From the NCBI RefSeq assembly GCF_014203895.1, contig NZ_JACHJY010000001.1:1286683-1350682 (forward strand): a stretch of DNA of 64,000 bases, in the 5' to 3' direction. Under the pieces are notes generated by a model that was not told the origin of the DNA, did no database searches, and saw only the letters and a program-made list of their open reading frames with translations. Position numbers and translations under genes: made by a program. Shown here one piece after another: positions 59,882 to 64,000 of this stretch. Source of the stretch: Streptomyces nymphaeiformis. Its GTDB lineage: Bacteria > Actinomycetota > Actinomycetes > Streptomycetales > Streptomycetaceae. Within the stretch, counting starts at the first letter, position 1; every line of letters begins with the position of its first letter.

Positions 59882-60649
59882 TTGTCCATCTGGGAAGCCC
59901 TGGCAGTCTTCGCCGCCGGCATCGGCGCCGGCACCATCAACACCATCGTCGGATCGGGAACGCTGATCACCTTCCCGGTCCTCCTCGCGACCGGACTCCC
60001 CCCGATCACCGCGAACGTCTCCAACGCCCTCGGCCTCGTGCCCGGTTCCATCAGCGGAGCCATCGGCTACCGCCGCGAACTCAAGGGCCAGAAGGCCCGC
60101 GTCCTCCGGCTCGGCGCCGTCGCCCTCGTCGGCGGCCTCATCGGAGCGATCCTGCTCCTGGCCCTGCCGTCCTCGGCCTTCGACGCGATCGTCCCCGTCC
60201 TCATCGGCCTCGCCCTCGTCCTGGTCCTCTTCCAGCCCCGTATCGCCGCAGCAGTGAAGCGGCGCCGGGAGCAGACCGGAACCGAGGCCCACCCCGACGG
60301 CGGCCCCGCCCTCCTCGTCGGCCTCCTCCTCGCCAGCATGTACGGCGGATACTTCGGCGCCGCCCAGGGAGTCCTCTACCTCTCCCTCATGGGCCTGCTG
60401 CTCCACGACGACCTCCAGCGCATCAACGCCGTCAAGAACATCCTCGGCGCCCTGGTCAACGGAGTCGCCGCCGTCTTCTTCCTCTTCGTCGCCGACTTCG
60501 ACTGGACGGCCGTCCTGCTCATCGCCGTCGGCTCCACCCTCGGCGGCCAGCTCGGCGCCAAGGTCGGCCGCAAGCTGCCCCCCACCGTCCTGCGCGGAGT
60601 GATCATCGCGGTCGGCATCGTGGCCATCCTGCAACTGACCCTCGGCTAG
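59882..60649 (+). CDS. TSUP (sulfite exporter TauE/SafE) family transporter
   Basis: 255-residue membrane protein with about eight helices and the TSUP double-repeat pattern: AGIGAGTINTIVGSGTLITFPVLLATGLPPITANVSNALGLVPGSISGAIGYRREL in the first half and GLLLASMYGGYFGAAQGVLYLSLMGLLLHDDLQRINAVKNILGALVNGVAAVFFL in the second. Family members move sulfite, sulfoacetate or related anions. TTG 59882 has AGGAG 6 nt before; the ATG at 59876 touches that site and is less likely, though possible. A terminator hairpin follows. Confidence 0.93.
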   Translation: MSIWEALAVFAAGIGAGTINTIVGSGTLITFPVLLATGLPPITANVSNALGLVPGSISGAIGYRRELKGQKARVLRLGAVALVGGLIGAILLLALPSSAFDAIVPVLIGLALVLVLFQPRIAAAVKRRREQTGTEAHPDGGPALLVGLLLASMYGGYFGAAQGVLYLSLMGLLLHDDLQRINAVKNILGALVNGVAAVFFLFVADFDWTAVLLIAVGSTLGGQLGAKVGRKLPPTVLRGVIIAVGIVAILQLTLG

Positions 60650-60660
60650 CCCCGCACGCG

Positions 60661-60698
60661 GAAGGGCCCGCCTCCCCACCGGGGGAGACGGGCCCTTC
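60661..60698. terminator. Terminator hairpin between TSUP and HNH genes
   Basis: Near-perfect stem of about 17 bp (GAAGGGCCCG outer arm paired with CGGGCCCTTC, CTCCCC with GGGGAG inside) between two convergent genes. Confidence 0.82.
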
Positions 60699-60726
60699 TT
60701 CCGTCGTACGTCAGCGGATCACGCGC

Positions 60727-61233
60727 TCACGCGGCCGAGTCGGCCAGCCACGCCGGGAGCGCCGACCGCTCGCTCGCCCGCATCGCGAGCAGCATCGCGT
60801 CCGCCGGCGTCGGCTCGAACGGCTGGTGCAGCAGCGGCATCCCCGCCTGCTCCGGCGTCCGGTCCGCCTTGCGGTGGTTGTCCTCGGCACAGGAAGCGAC
60901 CGTATTCAGCCAGCTGTCCCCACCGCCCTGCGCCCGCGGCACGACGTGGTCGACCGTCGTCGCCCGCCGCCCGCAGTACGCGCACCGGTGCTGGTCCCGG
61001 ACCAGCACCCCCCTCCTCGACCACGGAGCCTGTCTTCGGAACGGCACCCGTACGTACCGGCAGAGCCTGATCACCCGCGGCACCGGAAGGTCGACGGCGG
61101 CACCTCGCACCCTCAGCTCGGGATGGGCCTGCTCGACGACGGCCTTGTCCTGAAGGACAAGCACCACCGCACGGTTGAGTGTGACCGTCGAAAGCGGCTC
61201 GAAGCTCGCGTTCAGTACCAGCGTGTCCCGCAT
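60727..61233 (-). CDS. HNH endonuclease
   Basis: 168 residues starting at ATG 61233 (MRDTLVLNASFEPLSTVTLNRAVVLVL) with GGAGGT 9 nt upstream. An N-terminal beta domain is followed by the HNH finger: RDQHRCAYCGRRATTVDHVVPRAQGGGDSWLNTVASCAEDNHRKADRTP, with CxxC and C...H zinc ligands and the catalytic His in DHVVPR. Found in most actinomycetes as a stand-alone protein; not an intron or intein enzyme by context. Substrate unknown. Confidence 0.92.
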   Translation of the reverse strand: MRDTLVLNASFEPLSTVTLNRAVVLVLQDKAVVEQAHPELRVRGAAVDLPVPRVIRLCRYVRVPFRRQAPWSRRGVLVRDQHRCAYCGRRATTVDHVVPRAQGGGDSWLNTVASCAEDNHRKADRTPEQAGMPLLHQPFEPTPADAMLLAMRASERSALPAWLADSAA

Positions 61234-61346
61234 GTTGCCCACCTCCCGTGTGCCGGCCCCAGCCCCCACGCGGGGGCTCCGGGCTTGGATCAACGATGGC
61301 CGGGCCGGCCGGGTCGGACAACGCAATTTCCTGCGCAACAAAAGAT

Positions 61347-61381
61347 GCCCGCTTCTGATCTCTCCAAGACCAGAAGCGGGC
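61347..61381 (-). terminator. Intrinsic terminator of the YbhB-like gene
   Basis: Perfect 11-bp stem (GCCCGCTTCTG and CAGAAGCGGGC) followed on the minus strand by ATCTTTTGTTG. It lies 24 bp after the stop of the YbhB gene; a convincing Rho-independent terminator. Confidence 0.85.
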
Positions 61382-61404
61382 AAACAACTAACGAACGATC
61401 AGCG

Positions 61405-61938
61405 TTACGCGGGATTCTCGTACTCGCCCACGAGCTGGGCACGCCCCAGCGTGTGGAAGCGCAGGTTGAACCCGACCGCGGCCGGCGTGGCGCCGGCGTC
61501 CGGACCGAGCTTCTCCTGATCCACCGCGTACACCGTGAAGACGTACCGGTGCGGCCCGTCCCCCTTCGGCGGCGCGGCGCCACCGAAGTCCTTCGAGCCG
61601 TAGTCGTTCCGCGCGTGCACGGCGCCGGCCGGCAGCCCCGCGAACGACCCGGACCCGGCACCCGCCGGCAGCTCCGTCACCGACACCGGGATGTCGAACA
61701 GCACCCAGTGCCAGAACCCGCTGCCCGTCGGGGCGTCCGGGTCGAAGCAGGTCACCGCGAAGCTCTTCGTCTCCGCCGGGAACCCCTCCCAGCTCAGCTG
61801 CGGCGAGGTGTTCCCCGCCGCGTACACCTGAGCGTCCTTCAGGACCCCGCCCGGCGCGACGTCGTCGCTCACCACAGTGAACGCCGCCACCGGCGGATGG
61901 AAGTCGTGGGGGAGCGGCGCCCTCTTGCCCTCGGACAC
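61405..61938 (-). CDS. YbhB/YbcL family Raf-kinase-inhibitor-like (PEBP) protein
   Basis: 177-residue PEBP-fold protein: [84 protein letters not shown] (DPDAP and WHWVLFDIP are the signature), then [33 protein letters not shown]. Function of the bacterial family is unclear; ligand-binding is presumed. GTG 61938 with GGAGGT; an earlier start at 62022 would overlap the Spo0M gene. Downstream of spo0M by 44 bp. Confidence 0.93.
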   Translation of the reverse strand: MSEGKRAPLPHDFHPPVAAFTVVSDDVAPGGVLKDAQVYAAGNTSPQLSWEGFPAETKSFAVTCFDPDAPTGSGFWHWVLFDIPVSVTELPAGAGSGSFAGLPAGAVHARNDYGSKDFGGAAPPKGDGPHRYVFTVYAVDQEKLGPDAGATPAAVGFNLRFHTLGRAQLVGEYENPA

Positions 61939-61982
61939 GTCGAGTACCTCCGAATCGTCCGTCAACGCTGACGGAACCGAGC

Positions 61983-62765
61983 CTAGAGCCAGTTGCGACG
62001 ACCGCCGACCTCGGCGAGCCACTGGTTCAGGTAAGCCGCCCAGTCGGTGGTGTGGAAGTCGTGCAGCCCCACCTTGAAGGCACGGAACGAGTCGCTGCCC
62101 TCGGTGAAGAGACCCGGCTTCTTGTCCATCTCCAGGACGACGTCCATCTCGCGGTCGTCCGCGACGAAGCTGACCTCGACCTGGTTCAGACCGCGGTACT
62201 GCTGCGGCGCGAAGAACTCGATCTCCTGGTAGAAGGGCAGCCGCTGCCGCGTCCCCCGGATGTGCCCGCGCTCCATGTCCGCGTTCTTGAAGCGGAAGCC
62301 CAGCTGGATGAAGGCGTCCAGGATCGCCTGCTGCGCCGGCAGCGGGTGCACGTTGATCGGGTCCAGGTCACCGGAGTCCACGGCCCGCGCGATCTCCAGC
62401 TCGGTCGTCACCCCGATGTTCATCCCGCGCAGCTGCTGCCCGGCGATCGTCGTCACCGGCGTCTCCCACGGGATCTCCAGACCGAACGGCACCACGTGCA
62501 CCGCCCCGGCCTGCACCTCGAAGGCACCGCCCAGGCGCACCTTCACGAACTCGATGTCCTGCTTGTACTCCTGGTCGCCGCCCTCGACCTCGACCCGTGC
62601 CTGGAGCCCCACGGAGAGCCCCTCGATCTGCTGCGCGACCGAACCGCCCTGGATGCGCACCTCGCCCTGGACGACCCCACCCGGGACGACGTTCTCCTCG
62701 GTGAGCACGGTCTCCACGGTGGCCCCGCCGGCACCCAGGCTCGCGAGCAGCTTCTTGAATCCCAT
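61983..62765 (-). CDS. spo0M: Sporulation control protein Spo0M
   Basis: 260-residue arrestin-fold protein: [72 protein letters not shown] at the N-terminus, [81 protein letters not shown]. Named after B. subtilis Spo0M, which affects entry to sporulation and links to the cytoskeleton. ATG 62765 with GGAGTGG. Likely cotranscribed with the YbhB gene behind it, and divergent from the glycosylase gene. Confidence 0.95.
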   Translation of the reverse strand: MGFKKLLASLGAGGATVETVLTEENVVPGGVVQGEVRIQGGSVAQQIEGLSVGLQARVEVEGGDQEYKQDIEFVKVRLGGAFEVQAGAVHVVPFGLEIPWETPVTTIAGQQLRGMNIGVTTELEIARAVDSGDLDPINVHPLPAQQAILDAFIQLGFRFKNADMERGHIRGTRQRLPFYQEIEFFAPQQYRGLNQVEVSFVADDREMDVVLEMDKKPGLFTEGSDSFRAFKVGLHDFHTTDWAAYLNQWLAEVGGRRNWL

Positions 62766-62843
62766 GACTTCCACTCCTTCTCGGGTCCTGACCCCTACAT
62801 ACGCGCGACGACCGTAGCCGGTTCCCCACTACGCTCGGACGCC

Positions 62844-63506
62844 ATGAGCGAGAGCCCCGACCGTACGCCGCTCCCGCGGGCCTTCTTCGACCGCCCCGTT
62901 CTGGAGGTGGCCCCCGATCTCCTGGGACGCACCCTCGTACGCAACACGGACGAGGGCCGGATGGAACTGCGCCTCACGGAGGTGGAGGCGTACGCCGGCG
63001 CGATCGACCCCGGCTCGCACGCCTTCCGGGGCCGCACCGCACGCAACGCCGTCATGTTCGGACCCCCGGGCCACGCGTACGTCTACTTCACCTACGGCAT
63101 GTGGCACTGCCTGAACCTGGTGTGCGGCCCCGAGGGACACGCGAGCGGGGTCCTGCTGCGCGCGGGTGAATTCCTGAGCGGCGCCGATCAGGCCCGCCCG
63201 CGCCGCCGCTCGGCCCGCTCCGACCACGAGCTCGCGAAGGGCCCGGCCCGCCTGGCCACCGCCCTCGACGTCGCCCTCTCCCTGAACGGCACGGACACCT
63301 GCGCAGGTCAGGACAGCCCGCTCGCCCTCCTCACCGGCACGCCGCCGGCCCCGGACCGCATCCGCAACGGCCCCCGCACGGGCGTCGGAGGCGAGGGCGC
63401 CCCACACCCCTGGCGCTTCTGGATCACGGAGGACCCGACGGTCAGCCCGTACCGCCCCCACTCGCCCCGCAAACGAAGGCTTGACTCGCCGAGGGCAAGC
63501 GACTAA
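62844..63506 (+). CDS. mpg: DNA-3-methyladenine glycosylase (AAG/MPG family)
   Basis: 220-residue base-excision enzyme removing 3-methyladenine and other alkylated or deaminated purines. [99 protein letters not shown] contains the catalytic Glu (VEAYAG), the intercalating-residue Tyr (YVYFTYG) and purine-pocket His. ATG 62844. Its final codons (RLDSPRASD and TAA) also form the -35/-10 region of the following rRNA operon. Confidence 0.94.
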   Translation: MSESPDRTPLPRAFFDRPVLEVAPDLLGRTLVRNTDEGRMELRLTEVEAYAGAIDPGSHAFRGRTARNAVMFGPPGHAYVYFTYGMWHCLNLVCGPEGHASGVLLRAGEFLSGADQARPRRRSARSDHELAKGPARLATALDVALSLNGTDTCAGQDSPLALLTGTPPAPDRIRNGPRTGVGGEGAPHPWRFWITEDPTVSPYRPHSPRKRRLDSPRASD

Positions 63507-63509
63507 CGT
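63481..63509 (+). promoter_or_regulatory. rRNA operon promoter (sigma-HrdB type), overlapping the mpg stop codon
   Basis: TTGACT (63481-63486), a 17-bp spacer and TAACGT (63504-63509) match the consensus for the main vegetative sigma factor (TTGAC-n17-TANNNT). It is the strongest -35/-10 pair visible before the rRNA leader. The mpg stop TAA is the first three bases of the -10 box, so the glycosylase gene ends inside the promoter. Streptomyces rrn operons have several promoters; others may lie in 63510-63800. Confidence 0.72.
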
Positions 63510-64000
63510 GGCCCGAGCCGCTGGAACCGGGCCTGCTTGTTCGAGCACCCCGGAGCGGCCACCCACTACCCAGAATGACAACCCCGATCGGGGTTCATTT
63601 CGGCATTCCGAAATTCGTTTCGAATGACTCGATTATGAGCCGCCCGGGAAATCAGCTAAGGTGGTGAACACGCCGGAAGGGCCCGGAGCGAAAGCGAATG
63701 GGACCGGAAAGCACCGAGGAAATCGGATCGGAAAGATCTGATAGAGTCGGAAACGAAGGAAGCGCCCGGAGGGCCCGGAAACGGGAACGAAGGAAGCGTC
63801 CGCACCTTGAGAACTCAACAGCGTGCCAAAAATCAACGCCAGATTAGTTGATACCCCGTCCATCCTCTGGATGGTCGAGGTTCCTTTGAAAAGTCCACCC
63901 TCTCGGGGGTGGCAACACTACAGCGAGGACGCTGAGGACGACCGGTCCTATTCCGACCGGCTCGTTCCGCTCAACGCGAGTGTCACCCGATCACGGGTAA
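63507..64000 (+). other. rRNA operon leader (16S rRNA gene begins just outside the window)
   Basis: 494 bp without a gene. From about 63690 it is the repetitive GGAA-rich leader typical of Streptomyces rrn operons, with the conserved TTGAGAACTCAACAGCGTG block at 63807-63826 (antitermination/processing region; TTGAGAACTCAA is itself a palindrome). RNase III-type hairpins follow: CCATC-ctct-GGATG near 63861, CCACCC-tctc-GGGGGTGG near 63896, and ACCCG-atca-CGGGT at the end. The mature 16S sequence is expected within tens of bases of position 64000. No ORF in the segment looks real. Confidence 0.9.

Noticed and set aside
60727..61233. HNH endonuclease as sign of a homing element or restriction system
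   Set aside because: Stand-alone gene with conserved actinobacterial context, no methylase, intron or intein nearby.
63633..63863. 76-residue frame within the rRNA leader
   Set aside because: Antisense to a recognised rRNA leader with no ribosome site or family resemblance.

Overview
The window is a chromosomal segment of a Streptomyces. The DNA is very GC rich with strong G/C bias at third codon positions and many GTG/TTG starts. It carries a chaplin, a Gbn-type nucleoid protein, a Spo0M homologue and an Asp23/AmaP cluster, and ends in a Streptomyces-type rRNA leader. From memory, gene order matches the S. coelicolor SCO1850-to-SCO1790 region read in that direction, so this is mostly conserved core chromosome. 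I see no prophage, transposase, CRISPR array, tRNA gene or antibiotic cluster.

Layout. 1-3.9 kb: a leftward cobalamin operon (cbiB, cobQ, chelatase subunit running off the edge) led by a B12 riboswitch. 3.9-5.5 kb: a leftward Pit phosphate transporter plus small membrane partner, behind PHO-box-like repeats. 5.7-13.4 kb: alpha/beta hydrolase, conserved Streptomyces protein with tandem repeats over its stop codon, VOC protein, zinc metallopeptidase, ABC-F ATPase, Gbn, enoyl-CoA hydratase. 13.5-16.6 kb: an Asp23/Gls24-AmaP envelope-stress cluster. 16.6-22.0 kb, leftward: SDR, GH15 enzyme, SURF1, zinc-ribbon protein, DEDDh exonuclease, TetR regulator. 22.1-26.3 kb: a four-gene operon divergent from that TetR (acetoacetate-decarboxylase-like, SDR, two amidohydrolases), probably an undescribed catabolic route. 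26.3-29.8 kb: VIT-family transporter, then an operon pairing an alkylglycerol-monooxygenase-like membrane hydroxylase with a lysoplasmalogenase behind an 18-bp palindrome, then a zinc alcohol dehydrogenase.

29.8-38.6 kb: domain-permuted CoA transferase, subtilase, DUF485/acetate symporter pair, moaA, small membrane proteins, tyrS. 38.7-41.7 kb: tldD/pmbA with an 86-bp duplication at their junction. 41.9-43.4 kb: fabG-fabI. 43.5-48.4 kb: secreted protein tail-overlapping a FadR-type GntR regulator, divergent MFS exporter with its 38-residue partner, SixA-like phosphatase, serB. 48.6-57.3 kb: double-FHA ABC transporter, SLT-domain secreted protein, SDR/QueA-like pair, NarL-type two-component system, chaplin chpE. 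57.4-64 kb: ABC ATPase, NfeD-SPFH pair, TSUP transporter, HNH endonuclease, Raf-inhibitor-like protein, Spo0M, 3-methyladenine glycosylase, then promoter and leader of an rRNA operon whose 16S gene starts just outside.

Most interesting leads: the ether-lipid operon with its AT-rich operator; the TetR-controlled decarboxylase/amidohydrolase operon with two rare-codon palindromes 20 bp apart inside a gene; GATC sites clustered upstream of gbn; Asp23-like folds repeated through one cluster; and an rRNA promoter whose -10 box overlaps the stop codon of the upstream gene.
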